NCBI RefSeq assembly: GCF_900188165.1 | Contig: NZ_FZOS01000005.1 | Location: 1 to 64,000 of the forward strand | Reading direction: 5' to 3' | Source: Edaphosphingomonas laterariae | GTDB taxonomy: Bacteria; Pseudomonadota; Alphaproteobacteria; Sphingomonadales; Sphingomonadaceae | Length of the DNA: 64,000 nt | Shown here: positions 16,766 to 25,849 of the stretch, in pieces | How positions within the stretch are numbered: position 1 is the first letter of the stretch | How the letters are laid out: every line of letters begins with the position of its first letter | The notes under the pieces: generated by a model | Databases searched by the model: none | The model's input: the letters and a program-made list of their open reading frames with translations, nothing else | What the model was told of the DNA's origin: nothing | Position numbers and translations under genes: made by a program

Positions 16766-17983
16766 ATGCTGCGGGGAAATATGGGGCGCAACGCAGCGAT
16801 CGCGATCCTGCTGGCCATCGCGGCGCCGGTTCTGCTGCCCGTCGCTGCGGCATATGCCCAGACGGTCGCCGTCGAACCCAATGGGCCGATGGTGCCGCGC
16901 GACATGCAGCCGTTGCCGGTTCATGTCGGCGGGCGGGTCGCCATCGCCAAGGCGGCACGCGGTGCGCAGCTTCACGCCCATCAATGGCCCGGCACCTATT
17001 TCGAGGCGGCCTTCACCGGCGATCACCTCGCCCTCAGTTTCGATGACAAGGGCAATGGCTATCAACTGCTGATCGACAACGCCCCGCCGATCGCGATCGC
17101 GCCGCCGGGGCGGTCGCTGCTGCGGGTGACTGGCCTGTCCCCCGGCGTGCATCGCGTGCGGCTGGAAAAGCTGACCGAAAATGATGGCGTGCGGGGGATA
17201 TTCGGAGGCTTCTATGTGGCGCGTGACGCCCAGCCGCTGGCGGTGGCGCCGCGCAGCCGCCAGATCGAATTTATCGGCGATTCCTCGATGACGGGTTTCG
17301 GGCTGCGATCCGGCAAGGCGCAGTGCAGCTTGCGCGAATCCCAGGAAAGCACCGATACGCAGGGCGCCTATCCCGCGCTGGTCGCCCGCCATTACGACGC
17401 CGATTACCAGATCAACGCGATTTCGGCGCGCGGCCTCGTGCGCAATTATGCGGGCATGGTGCCGGGTCGGGAGATACCGAAGGTCTATCCCTTCACCTTC
17501 TTCGACATGACGACGCCCTATGTCGATGCGGGCTGGCGGCCGGAGCTGATCGTCCTCAAGCTCAACGCCGATTTCGTCGGCGCGATCGGCCCAGGTGAGA
17601 AGTGGAAGGATTTCGGCGAGGTCGCGGCCGATTACGGGCCGGCTTACGGGGCCTTCATCGCCGAGCTTCATCGCCGTTCGCCATCCGCCGCCTTCCTGAT
17701 CTGGTGGTTCGATACCGCGCGGATGGGCGATCCCAATGCCCGCCGGATTTTCGAGACGGCCGAACAGGCGATCCGCGATGCCGCCCGGCAGGCCGGCGTC
17801 CAGCATCTCGATTTCATCACGGCATCGGATCTGGCGATCGAAGGCCGCGCCTGCGGGCATTATACGCCGTCGGATCAGCGCAAGCTGGCCGATTGGCTGA
17901 TCGCCTATCTTGATCGGCATCCGACGATCTGGCCGGCCGAGAAAGCGAAAGCCCGGCAAGCGGAAGCCCGGCAAGTGGAATGA
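16766..17983 (+). CDS. Secreted GDSL/SGNH esterase, CE2-like
   Basis: 405 residues with a signal peptide (about 8-32, ending AAAYAQ). A beta-sandwich domain (about 35-160) precedes an SGNH hydrolase domain with the nucleophile motif FIGDSSMTGFG near residue 170, LKLNADF in the middle, and GHYTPSDQRKLADWL near the end carrying the likely His. This two-domain order is typical of carbohydrate esterase family 2 deacetylases (family knowledge), pointing to removal of acetyl groups from polysaccharide. The last codons contain a 15-bp tandem duplication. SD GGGGGAGA precedes ATG 16766. Confidence 0.83.
   Translation: MLRGNMGRNAAIAILLAIAAPVLLPVAAAYAQTVAVEPNGPMVPRDMQPLPVHVGGRVAIAKAARGAQLHAHQWPGTYFEAAFTGDHLALSFDDKGNGYQLLIDNAPPIAIAPPGRSLLRVTGLSPGVHRVRLEKLTENDGVRGIFGGFYVARDAQPLAVAPRSRQIEFIGDSSMTGFGLRSGKAQCSLRESQESTDTQGAYPALVARHYDADYQINAISARGLVRNYAGMVPGREIPKVYPFTFFDMTTPYVDAGWRPELIVLKLNADFVGAIGPGEKWKDFGEVAADYGPAYGAFIAELHRRSPSAAFLIWWFDTARMGDPNARRIFETAEQAIRDAARQAGVQHLDFITASDLAIEGRACGHYTPSDQRKLADWLIAYLDRHPTIWPAEKAKARQAEARQVE
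17949..17978 (+). repeat. 15-bp tandem duplication at the 3' end of the esterase gene
   Basis: AAGCCCGGCAAGCGG (17949-17963) is followed directly by AAGCCCGGCAAGTGG (17964-17978), one mismatch. It is in frame and gives the repeated ARQ at the C-terminus (ARQAEARQVE), 2 bp before the last codon. Confidence 0.8.
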
Positions 17984-17999
17984 TCGAAGGGGGAATGGG

Positions 18000-18692
18000 A
18001 TGGACAAGCCACCGCCGTTGCACACCACCCTGCTATCGGGCGATGTCCGTCCCCTCGGCCCCAAGGGGATCGCCAGCGGCATCGCCAAGCGGCCCAACAC
18101 CGCGCCCGCGCGGCTGACGCGGCTGGGTTTCGCGGGCGACGCGCAGGGCGACACGCGCAACCATGGCGGGATCGACAAGGCCGCCCACCATTATCCGTTC
18201 GATCATTATGCCGGCTGGCAGGCCGATCTCGGTGGCCATGCGCTGCTCGATCGGCCGGGCGCCTTTGGCGAGAATATCTCCACCCGCGGGCTTGTCGAAA
18301 GCGACGTCGCGATCGGCGATCGCTTCCGGCTCGGCCGTGCGCTCGTCGAAATTTCGCAGGGGCGGCAACCCTGTTTTCGCCTCAACCTCCGCTTCGGCAT
18401 CGCCGATATGGCGCGGCGCATGCAGGGCAATGGCCGCACCGGCTGGTATTATCGGGTGATCGAGGAAGGCGATGTGGCGCCCAGCGATCGACTGACGCTG
18501 GTCGATCGCCTGACGCCGGAGTGGACGATCGATCGGCTGTGGCGCCTGCTTTACGTCGATGTGATGGATCTGGAAGGGCTGCGCGAAATGGCGGCGCTGC
18601 CGCATCTGCCCGATCGCTGGCGCCAGACCGCCGCCCGCCGCGTCGAAACCCGCGCGGTGGAAGACTGGCGTCGCCGTCTGGAAGGCGATTGA
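18000..18692 (+). CDS. MOSC-domain protein, YiiM type
   Basis: 230 residues. The MOSC beta-barrel signature is clear: GDAQGDTRNHGGIDKAAHHYP, GAFGENISTRG, GDRFRLG and the conserved cysteine in SQGRQPCFRLN. MOSC domains handle molybdopterin-bound sulfur; YiiM homologues reduce N-hydroxylated compounds. The C-terminal 3-alpha extension (DRLTPEWTIDRLWRLLYV) fits YiiM. ATG 18000 follows GGGGGAA; no strong homology lies upstream of it. It ends at a strong hairpin shared with the convergent receptor gene. Confidence 0.9.
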   Translation: MDKPPPLHTTLLSGDVRPLGPKGIASGIAKRPNTAPARLTRLGFAGDAQGDTRNHGGIDKAAHHYPFDHYAGWQADLGGHALLDRPGAFGENISTRGLVESDVAIGDRFRLGRALVEISQGRQPCFRLNLRFGIADMARRMQGNGRTGWYYRVIEEGDVAPSDRLTLVDRLTPEWTIDRLWRLLYVDVMDLEGLREMAALPHLPDRWRQTAARRVETRAVEDWRRRLEGD

Positions 18693-18700
18693 CGGTGCCA

Positions 18701-18737
18701 CCCCGCGCCGCGCCGGCATGGTCGGCGCGGCGCGGGG
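18701..18737. terminator. Strong bidirectional hairpin between convergent genes
   Basis: A perfect 15-bp inverted repeat, CCCCGCGCCGCGCCG (18701-18715) and its complement (18723-18737), with a 7-nt loop. It lies 9 bp after the MOSC stop and 10 bp after the receptor stop on the other strand, so it can end transcripts from both sides. Confidence 0.75.
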
Positions 18738-18747
18738 CGACATTGCG

Positions 18748-20928
18748 TCAGAACTGATATTTCAGCGTCAGCGTCACGTTGCGCGGCTCGCCAAAGGCGT
18801 GCTGGTCGTAAAAGCCGATCTGCGAATAATATTTCTTGTTGAACAGGTTCTCGACATTGAGCTGGGCGGAAAGCCCCTCGGCGAACTGATAGCGGCCCAT
18901 CAGGTTGACCACCGCATAGGATTTCACCTCCAGCCGTTCGGGATCGCCCGATACGGGGTTGAAGGTGTCGGTGTAGCTCAACCCTTCCCAGTTGACGCCG
19001 CCGCCAAGCACCAGCCCATCCAGCGATCCACCGAACTTGTAGGTGGTGAACAGGCGCAGCAGCTTCTGCGGGAACAGGGTGTTGACCCGGTTGCCGTCCC
19101 GGTCCTTGGCCTTGAACTGGGTGTAGTTGCCGCTGACCGACCAGCCGGGCAGCACCTCGCCATTGGCTTCAACTTCGAAGCCGGTGCTCTTGATGCCCTT
19201 CACGCCGATATAGGCCTGTTCCGGCAGGTTGCCGTTGCCGCCGGTGCCGGGCACGGTTTCGTTGCCGTCCTCGATGCCGAAATTGTCCTGCTGGATGCGG
19301 AACACGGAAAGCGCGGTGATCAGGCGGCCGCCAAAAAAGCTGCTCTTGAGGCCGGCTTCATAGGTGCTGCCCGACAGCGGATCGAGGAACTTGCCGGTGC
19401 GGTCGCGCCGTTCCTGCGGCTGATAGATATCCGTGTAGCTCACATAAGCGGTGTGGTGCTGCGCGAATTCGTAGAGCAGGCCGGCATAGGGCGTGAACTT
19501 GTCGTCGTAGCCATAATCGACGGACGTGCCATAATAGAGGCCGTTGCGATCCCAGCTGTTCAGGCGGCCGCCCAGGATCGCCTTCAGTCCGTCGGCCAGG
19601 TGCAAGCGGGTCGACGCGAAATAACCCCATTGCTTGGTCTTGAGGTCGACCTGCTGGCTGCGCGCGCCCCAGGTTGGTTCGGGGAAGCTGCCGTCCCAGT
19701 TCAGGAAGTCGCCGACGGCGGCGACGTTGCTCGACGCGTAGCCGAAGAAGCTGAAATCCTGCTTGGCATAGCTTGCGCCGACCATCAGCTCATGTTCGCG
19801 CCCGAACAGCCCGTAGCTGCCGTTGACGCGGATGCCGACGTCCATCTGTTCGCGCCGCGCGTCATAGCGGGCGGGCGAGGCGCCCATGCCAAGCCCCGTC
19901 ACCTTGTCCGGATAGCCGTAGAGGTAGAGCAGGCGCATGTCGCTCTTATTGTTGGTATAATTGCCGTAGAGGCGCGCATTCCACTTGTCGCCAAGCTGCT
20001 GGGTCAGATCGGCGAAATAGGTGTAGTTTTCGGCCGGCCAGGTCGTCCAGTTGGCGCCGATCGTCTTGGAACGGCGCCAATCGGTGCGCGAACCATCGGC
20101 ATACCAGGTCGGCAGGCCGCCCCATTGCGTGCCGCTGGCATCATGATCCTGATAGCTGGCGCCGACGCTGAGGTGCGTGCCCGGCGTGATATCGGCATCG
20201 ATGACGCCGTAGAGCACCAGCTTCTTGTTGTGGAGGATGTCGATGAAGCTGTCGCCTTCCTCATATTTGGCGACGACGCGGGCGCGCACCGCGCCATCGG
20301 CGGTGATCGGCGTGCTGACATCGCCCATGATCTGGTAATTGTCCCACCGGCTTGCGGACGCGGTGATCGACGCGGTCAGCTCGTCGCTGTCGGCATGCTT
20401 GCGGATCAGGTTTACCGAGGCGGAAGGGTTGCCCACGCCTGTCAGCAGGCCGGTGGCGCCGCGCACGATTTCCACCTGCTGGTAGATGGCGACGTCGAGA
20501 TTGGATTCACCCGCGCTGAAGCCCTGCACCCACTGCACGGGAATGCCGTCGACCTGATAGATGTCGATGTCGAAGCCGCGCGCCGAAAAGCCGTTGCGCG
20601 AGCTGTCGAGCGCCTTCACCGACACGCCGGCGGCATTGTTCATCACGTCGCTGAGCGTGCGGATCGCCTGATCGTCCATGCGATCGGCGGTCATCACCGT
20701 CACCGACTGGGGGGTTTCGAGGATCGAAAGGCCGAGGCCGGTTGCCGAACCGAGTTTTTCGCTCGTGGTATAGCCCGTCACGACTATCGCATCGCGATCG
20801 GCGGCGTCGCGATCCTTTTCGGCGGATTGGGCGAGCGCCGGGGCGGCCACCGCAAGGCCACAGGCGAGTGCGATCGCGGACGCACCGCGCCGGGTGAGCG
20901 AAGGAAAGGCCAAGGACGTCGCGATCAT
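18748..20928 (-). CDS. TonB-dependent siderophore receptor (FpvA/FoxA class)
   Basis: 726 residues. Signal peptide (about 1-34, ending ALAQS), TonB box/plug start AIVVTGYTTSEKLGSATGL, the ETPQSVTVMT motif and VEIVRGATGLLTGVGNPSASVNLIRK, all typical of the ferric-siderophore subgroup of outer-membrane receptors. The barrel ends ...VTLTLKYQF with terminal Phe. No STN domain. It lies downstream of a second receptor on the same strand, with a hairpin in the 104-bp gap, so it may have its own promoter. The exact siderophore cannot be read from sequence. Confidence 0.93.
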   Translation of the reverse strand: MIATSLAFPSLTRRGASAIALACGLAVAAPALAQSAEKDRDAADRDAIVVTGYTTSEKLGSATGLGLSILETPQSVTVMTADRMDDQAIRTLSDVMNNAAGVSVKALDSSRNGFSARGFDIDIYQVDGIPVQWVQGFSAGESNLDVAIYQQVEIVRGATGLLTGVGNPSASVNLIRKHADSDELTASITASASRWDNYQIMGDVSTPITADGAVRARVVAKYEEGDSFIDILHNKKLVLYGVIDADITPGTHLSVGASYQDHDASGTQWGGLPTWYADGSRTDWRRSKTIGANWTTWPAENYTYFADLTQQLGDKWNARLYGNYTNNKSDMRLLYLYGYPDKVTGLGMGASPARYDARREQMDVGIRVNGSYGLFGREHELMVGASYAKQDFSFFGYASSNVAAVGDFLNWDGSFPEPTWGARSQQVDLKTKQWGYFASTRLHLADGLKAILGGRLNSWDRNGLYYGTSVDYGYDDKFTPYAGLLYEFAQHHTAYVSYTDIYQPQERRDRTGKFLDPLSGSTYEAGLKSSFFGGRLITALSVFRIQQDNFGIEDGNETVPGTGGNGNLPEQAYIGVKGIKSTGFEVEANGEVLPGWSVSGNYTQFKAKDRDGNRVNTLFPQKLLRLFTTYKFGGSLDGLVLGGGVNWEGLSYTDTFNPVSGDPERLEVKSYAVVNLMGRYQFAEGLSAQLNVENLFNKKYYSQIGFYDQHAFGEPRNVTLTLKYQF

Positions 20929-20975
20929 GGATTAACCCCCCGGATTTTTTTGATGATGTTATGCGTGCGGCAACC

Positions 20976-21022
20976 GCCCGCCCCGCCATCGACGCGCGTG
21001 GCGCGGACGATGCGGGGCGGGC
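20976..21022. terminator. Inverted repeat between the two siderophore receptor genes (candidate terminator or processing site)
   Basis: GCCCGCCCCGC (20976-20986) pairs perfectly with 21012-21022, loop 25 nt and itself structured (GACGCGCGTGGCGCG). It lies 10 bp after the stop of the upstream receptor. There is no T-run on the transcribed strand, so attenuation or RNA processing between the two receptor genes is as likely as termination. Confidence 0.45.
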
Positions 21023-21032
21023 CTGTCGCGGA

Positions 21033-23108
21033 TCAGAAACGGTAGGACACGGTGCCCATCACGTTGCGCGGTGCGCCCATGAAGCAATCGCCGCGCGCCA
21101 GGCAGGACGCATAATATTTGTTGTTGAACAGGTTGGTGGCGTTGAGCGCAAAGCGCCAATTGTCCCAGCTCACTTCCGCCAGCGCGTCGACCGTGGTGCG
21201 CGACGGCGTGACGATCGACCAGATGGAGCTCGTCGAGATGCTCTTGCCGGCATAGACGACGCCGCCGCCCAGGCGCAGCTGGGCCTCGCCGGGCAGGCCG
21301 AAGGTCTTGGTCGTCCAGGCCGACGCGGTGTGGCGCGGCATGTAATCGAGGCTGGTGTTGGTTTCGGACTTCAGCTTGGAATAGCCGTAATTGGCCAGCA
21401 GCTCGAAATTGCCGGGCAGGGTGTGGCTCGCCTCGACTTCGAAGCCCTTGGTGTTGAGTTCGCCCGACTGGGTGGTGCCGCCGGCGGCGAGATAGAGGAC
21501 GCGGTTGCGTTCCTTGATCTTGAACGCGGTGGCCGTGATCAGCGTATTGGCGTCCGGCTGCCATTTGATGCCGGCTTCATATTGCGTGCCGGTCTGCGGC
21601 ACATAGGGATCGCCGAAGGTGCCGTCCGGGTTCTCGATCAGCCCCGCGACCGGCAGGAAGCTTTCGGTATAGCTGAAGAAGGGCGAGAAGCCGGCGCCGA
21701 TTTCGCCGATGATGCCGGCGCGGAAGGTGGTGGCGTTGTCCTTCTGCCCCGACGAGCCGGTGACGCGATCGCGACGGGCGCCGACCACGACCGACACACG
21801 ATCGTACAGGCGGATCTGATCCTGGACATAGACGCCCAGCTGCTTCTGCGATGTCGAGGTGAAGGGCCCCGAGGGATCGTAGGTCAGCAGCGCATCATAA
21901 TCGATGTCGTAAAGGTCGACGACCTCGAAACCGCCGTCATAGCGCTTGCTCACCTTGTTCCAGCTATAATCGATGCCGACGAGCAGCTTGTGCTCGATAT
22001 CGTCGCCGGTGTTGAAGTTGACCTGCAGATTATTGTCGGTCGAAAAGACGTTCATCCGCGCGTCGCTGGCATCGGCGATCAGGCCGATGGTGCGGCCGTC
22101 TGTGCCGTAGACCGAATAGGGATCGGTCGGGTTGCTGTAGCTGTCGGCATAATGGGTGTTATATTCAAGGTCGCTGTCGATGTAGCGCGCCTTGAGGCTG
22201 AGGCGGATATTGTCCGAGAAATTGTGGGTGATGGTGCCGCCGCCCTGAAGCGAACGGCCGTTATAGCGATCCCAGCCCGCCTTGCCGACGAAGACATAAC
22301 GGTCCAGCTGCTCGCCCGCGACCGGGTTGGGCTTGAAGGTGCCGACGATCGGCAGGAATTGCGAGGTCGAGCCGGTGTCGTCTTCCTGATAGAGGCCGGT
22401 CAGCACGATGTTGGTGTCGGGCGTGGGCTGCCAGCGGATCGACGGCGCGAACATCACGCGATCGTCGGGCACATGATCGACATAGGTGTCGGCATCGCGG
22501 ACGCGGCCGACGGCGCGGATCGCCAGATTGTCGGTCAGCGCGACGTTCACGTCGCCCAGCAGTTCCTTGCGATCATAGCTGCCATAGACGGCGTTCAGTT
22601 CGCCGCGCGTTTCGAAATCCGGGGTCTTGGAGACGAGGTTGACGAGGCCGCCGATCGATCCCTGGCCGAACAGCACCGAGGCCGGTCCGCGCACGATTTC
22701 CACGCGGGAGAAGTTGTACGGGTCCGACGTGATCGAGGCATAATAAGAGAAGATGTCGCGCATGCCGTCGCGGAACTGCAGCGCATCGAGCCCGCGCACA
22801 TTGAACCCGTCGACCCGCGTGTCGCGGCCATAAGGGTTGGCGAGCACGCCGGCGGCATATTTCACCGTGTCGCTGATGTTGATCGCGCCCTGCGAAATAT
22901 AGGTTTCGGACGAGATGATCGTGATCGGCTGGGGCAGCTCGACCAGCGGCGTTTCCGTCTTCGTGCCGGCATTGGCGCCGGTCACGACGATCACATTCTC
23001 ATCGGCTGCCGTTTCGGCGGCTTCCGCCGCCGCCTCTGCCGCCATCACCGGCAGCGGGCACAGCGCCAGCGCCGCACAGGTCCATGCAAATTTCCTTGCC
23101 GTGCTCAT
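21033..23108 (-). CDS. TonB-dependent siderophore receptor
   Basis: 691 residues from the chosen start. Signal peptide (ending PVMAAEA), plug start NVIVVTGANAGTKTETPLVELPQ given here as NVIVVTGANAG, then VRGLDALQFRDGMRD and VEIVRGPASVLFGQGSIGG. Barrel ends ...VMGTVSYRF. It belongs to the ferric siderophore receptor group. The second of two adjacent ATGs (23108) is preferred because the SD AAGGGG is 6 nt from it. The promoter region carries a perfect 10-3-10 palindrome and is shared with the divergent PepSY operon, which implies joint iron control. Confidence 0.92.
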   Translation of the reverse strand: MSTARKFAWTCAALALCPLPVMAAEAAAEAAETAADENVIVVTGANAGTKTETPLVELPQPITIISSETYISQGAINISDTVKYAAGVLANPYGRDTRVDGFNVRGLDALQFRDGMRDIFSYYASITSDPYNFSRVEIVRGPASVLFGQGSIGGLVNLVSKTPDFETRGELNAVYGSYDRKELLGDVNVALTDNLAIRAVGRVRDADTYVDHVPDDRVMFAPSIRWQPTPDTNIVLTGLYQEDDTGSTSQFLPIVGTFKPNPVAGEQLDRYVFVGKAGWDRYNGRSLQGGGTITHNFSDNIRLSLKARYIDSDLEYNTHYADSYSNPTDPYSVYGTDGRTIGLIADASDARMNVFSTDNNLQVNFNTGDDIEHKLLVGIDYSWNKVSKRYDGGFEVVDLYDIDYDALLTYDPSGPFTSTSQKQLGVYVQDQIRLYDRVSVVVGARRDRVTGSSGQKDNATTFRAGIIGEIGAGFSPFFSYTESFLPVAGLIENPDGTFGDPYVPQTGTQYEAGIKWQPDANTLITATAFKIKERNRVLYLAAGGTTQSGELNTKGFEVEASHTLPGNFELLANYGYSKLKSETNTSLDYMPRHTASAWTTKTFGLPGEAQLRLGGGVVYAGKSISTSSIWSIVTPSRTTVDALAEVSWDNWRFALNATNLFNNKYYASCLARGDCFMGAPRNVMGTVSYRF

Positions 23109-23151
23109 CATATTCCCCTTCCGCACGAAAATCATCGGGGCGCGCATAGGG

Positions 23152-23174
23152 CTATTGCGATGCGATCGCAATAG
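23152..23174. promoter_or_regulatory. Perfect palindrome in the divergent siderophore promoter region (candidate Fur-type operator)
   Basis: Arms CTATTGCGAT (23152-23161) and ATCGCAATAG (23165-23174) are exact inverted repeats around GCG. It lies 44 bp before the receptor start and 82 bp before the divergent operon start. The TTGCGA/TCGCAA core is compatible with alphaproteobacterial Fur-like sites, but the bound protein is inferred from context. Confidence 0.55.
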
Positions 23175-23256
23175 CGATACTCGCGTCTGCAATTAATCAT
23201 GGCTTGCAATAATCGGCGCGCGACGGCTTATAGGTCCATCCGCGGCAGGAGGATCA

Positions 23257-23562
23257 ATGTCGCCCACGTCCCGAAAATGGCTTCGCGTGTTTTTCGCCGG
23301 CCCCGGCGCGGTGATCATCGCGATGGTGGTGATGGCCGGCATGGCCCTGTGGCTGCCGCGCGGCGCCGCGCAGATCGACAATCTTGTCCTGCCGCTCGTG
23401 CTCGTGCCGCTGATCTGGGCGGCTCTGTTCTTTCACGCCTGCCTTGATCGTCGGCTCGGCCGCGTCGCCATCGTGGCGATCGGGCTGCTGTTGATCCATG
23501 GCGGCCTTGTCGCCCACAAATTCATGAATCGGCCGCCGGCGGCCGGGGAGCAGGCGAAATGA
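23257..23562 (+). CDS. Small membrane protein of the iron-uptake operon (possibly DUF3649-like)
   Basis: 101 residues with three hydrophobic segments (about 14-34, 43-60, 68-86). Its TGA overlaps the ATG of the PepSY gene (ATGA). A short membrane protein in this position commonly precedes PepSY proteins in siderophore loci of Gram-negative bacteria, where DUF3649 is the usual label. I base the DUF suggestion on position and size, not on a clear motif. Confidence 0.72.
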   Translation: MSPTSRKWLRVFFAGPGAVIIAMVVMAGMALWLPRGAAQIDNLVLPLVLVPLIWAALFFHACLDRRLGRVAIVAIGLLLIHGGLVAHKFMNRPPAAGEQAK

Positions 23563-25148
23563 TCCATCTTCCCAAGGAAGAAACCAAGCTGATGGTCGCG
23601 GTCCACGGCTGGTCCGGGATCCTGCTCGGCCTGCTGCTCTATGCCGTCGTCATCACCGGCATGGCGGCGGTGTTCGCCGAGGAGATCGGCGCCTGGTCCG
23701 CCGGGCATGTCGAGACGCAATCGGCGTTCGAACGTCCGTTCGACAAGGCGGTGCGCGAACTCGGTGCGCGCACGCCGGCCAAATATCATGAAGGCGTCGA
23801 TCTGTTCGAAATCGGCGATCACAATCTCGGTGCCTTCTTCCACCGCCACGAAACCGATCCCGACGGCAAATTCGTCAGCCGTGGCATCTATTACCAGCTC
23901 GATCGCGACGGCCGGATCGAACAGGAACTGCACGGCACCGGCGAAGAGGTGTTCCAGCCGCGCAACGATGATGCGCTCAGCCACTTCCTGATCGACACCC
24001 ATGTCCGCCTGCACGTGCCGGACCCGTGGGGTCTGCTGCTCACCGGCATATTGGGGCTGGCGATGCTGGTCGCGGCCATTTCGGGCCTGCTGATCCACCG
24101 CCACCTGTTCAAGGACATCTTCACCCTGCGGCGCAAGGCGAACCCGGTGCTGGTCGATCGCGACCGGCACAGCGTGGCCGGCACATGGAGCCTGCCCTTC
24201 GCCTTCATCCTCGCCTTCACCGGCAGCTTCTTTTCCTTCTTCGGCACGATCGGCGTGCCGATCGTCGCGATGGCGGCCTTTGGCGGCGACGTGCAGGCGC
24301 TGAACGACGCGGTGTTCGGCAACCCGGCCAAGCCCGATGCCCGGCCCGTGGCGGTGGGCAATCTCGATCGGATCGCTGCGGATTCGATCCAACGCGCCGG
24401 CGGACCGCCGATCTTCGTCGCGGTGGAAAATTACGGCCGCGCGGATGCCATGGTGACGAGTTTCCACGATCCCAAGGCCGGCGCCATCGAGCCGATGACC
24501 CTGCTCTACAACGGCACAACCGCCGAATTCGATCGCGCCAAGCCGTCGATCGGCACGCGCCCGTCGGCGGGCGGCACGCTCGCCGCGATCATGTCGCCGC
24601 TGCATTTCGGCAATTTCGCCGGCCTGTTGTCCAAGGCGGTGTGGTTCGGCCTCGGCTTCGCCATGTGCTATGTCACGCTCACCGGCCTGCGGCTCTGGCT
24701 CGTCCGCCGGCGTGAAGCCGGGCGCGCGCTGGCGTGGCTGGAGCGCACCGTCGCGGTCGTCGGCTTCGGCCTGCCGCTGGCGCTCGTCGTTGCCGCAGCC
24801 GCCTTCCTTGTCGCCATGCCGGCGGGCAGCGCGGTTTTCTGGACGCCGACGGCCTTCCTTGCCGCATCGGCGGTTGCGATCCTTGGCGGCATCCTCATGC
24901 GCTCGGCCGATGCGATCAGCCGCCTCCTCCAGATTGCGACGGGGGCGATCATGCTCGTCCTGCCGGCCTTGCGGCTCGCCACCGGCGGGCCGGGCTGGGG
25001 GCAGGCGATCGGCGCCGGCCAGCCGGTCATCGCCGCGCTCGACCTCGCCTTCATGGTCGCTGGCCTGTGGATGCTGTGGCGCGTGTTCGGCGCGCACCGC
25101 CGCCGCGACGATCTTCCGCTTTCCGCCAATCTGCAGGCTGCCGAATGA
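23559..25148 (+). CDS. PepSY-domain membrane protein (PiuB-like)
   Basis: 529 residues. HGWSGILLGLLLYAVVITG at the N-terminus, a periplasmic PepSY-type region, LTGILGLAMLVAAISGLLIHRH, FTLRRKA and two more membrane segments (FAFILAFTGSFFSFF; WFGLGFAMCYVTLTGLRLW), then a C-terminal set of four helices. PepSY_TM proteins of this kind are proposed to reduce ferric siderophores at the inner membrane (family knowledge). Several conserved His residues (HRHLF, MSPLHFG) could bind haem or metal. Coupled by ATGA overlaps to both neighbours. Confidence 0.9.
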   Translation: MIHLPKEETKLMVAVHGWSGILLGLLLYAVVITGMAAVFAEEIGAWSAGHVETQSAFERPFDKAVRELGARTPAKYHEGVDLFEIGDHNLGAFFHRHETDPDGKFVSRGIYYQLDRDGRIEQELHGTGEEVFQPRNDDALSHFLIDTHVRLHVPDPWGLLLTGILGLAMLVAAISGLLIHRHLFKDIFTLRRKANPVLVDRDRHSVAGTWSLPFAFILAFTGSFFSFFGTIGVPIVAMAAFGGDVQALNDAVFGNPAKPDARPVAVGNLDRIAADSIQRAGGPPIFVAVENYGRADAMVTSFHDPKAGAIEPMTLLYNGTTAEFDRAKPSIGTRPSAGGTLAAIMSPLHFGNFAGLLSKAVWFGLGFAMCYVTLTGLRLWLVRRREAGRALAWLERTVAVVGFGLPLALVVAAAAFLVAMPAGSAVFWTPTAFLAASAVAILGGILMRSADAISRLLQIATGAIMLVLPALRLATGGPGWGQAIGAGQPVIAALDLAFMVAGLWMLWRVFGAHRRRDDLPLSANLQAAE

Positions 25149-25417
25149 TGCTGCCCACGCTTATCGCCATCGCCTGTTCGGCGGTCCTGATCATCCTGTT
25201 GTGCGCGAACGATCCCAAGCGGCGGCGTTCGGCCGGATTGGCCGATGCACTGCAGACCAGCGCGATGCGGCGATCATTTGCCGCGCTGGCCTGCCTGCCG
25301 GGCGTGGTGCTGGCGCTGATGGGCGATGCGGCGGCCTTCCTGATGTGGCTTGGCGCCTGTGCGTCGCTGGGCTGGTTCGTCACCCTGTGGTTCGGCGACC
25401 GCCGCGAGAGGGGCTGA
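25145..25417 (+). CDS. Small membrane protein, DUF3325-like
   Basis: 90 residues with three hydrophobic helices (about 4-20, 45-60, 64-82). The segment LLCANDPKRRR after the first helix and the position after the PepSY gene match the DUF3325 proteins that end such operons. ATG 25145 overlaps the PepSY stop (ATGA), and a second ATG follows immediately. Role in iron uptake is by context only. Confidence 0.75.
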   Translation: MMLPTLIAIACSAVLIILLCANDPKRRRSAGLADALQTSAMRRSFAALACLPGVVLALMGDAAAFLMWLGACASLGWFVTLWFGDRRERG

Positions 25418-25483
25418 CCGGGCTTAGCATTTTGCCGACGCCGCCCTATCATGCGCGGCCGGCGGCAAGGTGGAGGCCAGCGC

Positions 25484-25834
25484 ATGAGCAAGCACCGGAT
25501 CTGTTCGGCGAGCGTGGCGAGCGTCTATCCCCATTATGTCGCCAAGGCCGAGAAGAAGGGCCGCACCAGGGCCGAGGTGGATGAGATCATTCGTTGGCTG
25601 ACCGGGCATAGCCAGCCGTCGCTCGACGATCAGCTGGCCAATGGCGTGAGCTTCGAGGATTTCTTCGCGCAGGCGCCCCGCATGAATCCCGCGCGATCGC
25701 TGATCAAGGGCGTGGTCTGCGGCGTGCGGGTCGAGGATGTCGAAGAGCCGACGATGCGAGAAATCCGCTATCTCGACAAACTGATCGACGAACTCGCCAG
25801 GGGTAAGGCGATGGCGAAGATCCTGCGGGAATGA
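25484..25834 (+). CDS. DUF2200-family cytosolic protein
   Basis: 116 residues: [85 protein letters not shown]. This matches the DUF2200 pattern, a small conserved protein of unknown function. SD GGAGG sits 8 bp before ATG 25484. Probably monocistronic; the next gene is convergent with only 15 bp between stops. Confidence 0.87.
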   Translation: MSKHRICSASVASVYPHYVAKAEKKGRTRAEVDEIIRWLTGHSQPSLDDQLANGVSFEDFFAQAPRMNPARSLIKGVVCGVRVEDVEEPTMREIRYLDKLIDELARGKAMAKILRE

Positions 25835-25849
25835 TGCGGCGGGCGGCCG

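Noticed and set aside
13670-18178. A 1502-codon open frame on the minus strand
   Set aside because: It lies antisense to the STN receptor, the small protein, the esterase and part of the MOSC gene, all well supported. Its translation is Arg/Gln/Asp/Ile-rich without domains, as expected when G/C-ending codons leave the antisense frame free of stops.
18718-23174. Two open frames of 775 and 737 codons on the plus strand opposite the siderophore receptors
   Set aside because: Both mirror receptor genes with clear signal peptides, plug and barrel motifs. Their translations are low-complexity and contain no recognisable domain.
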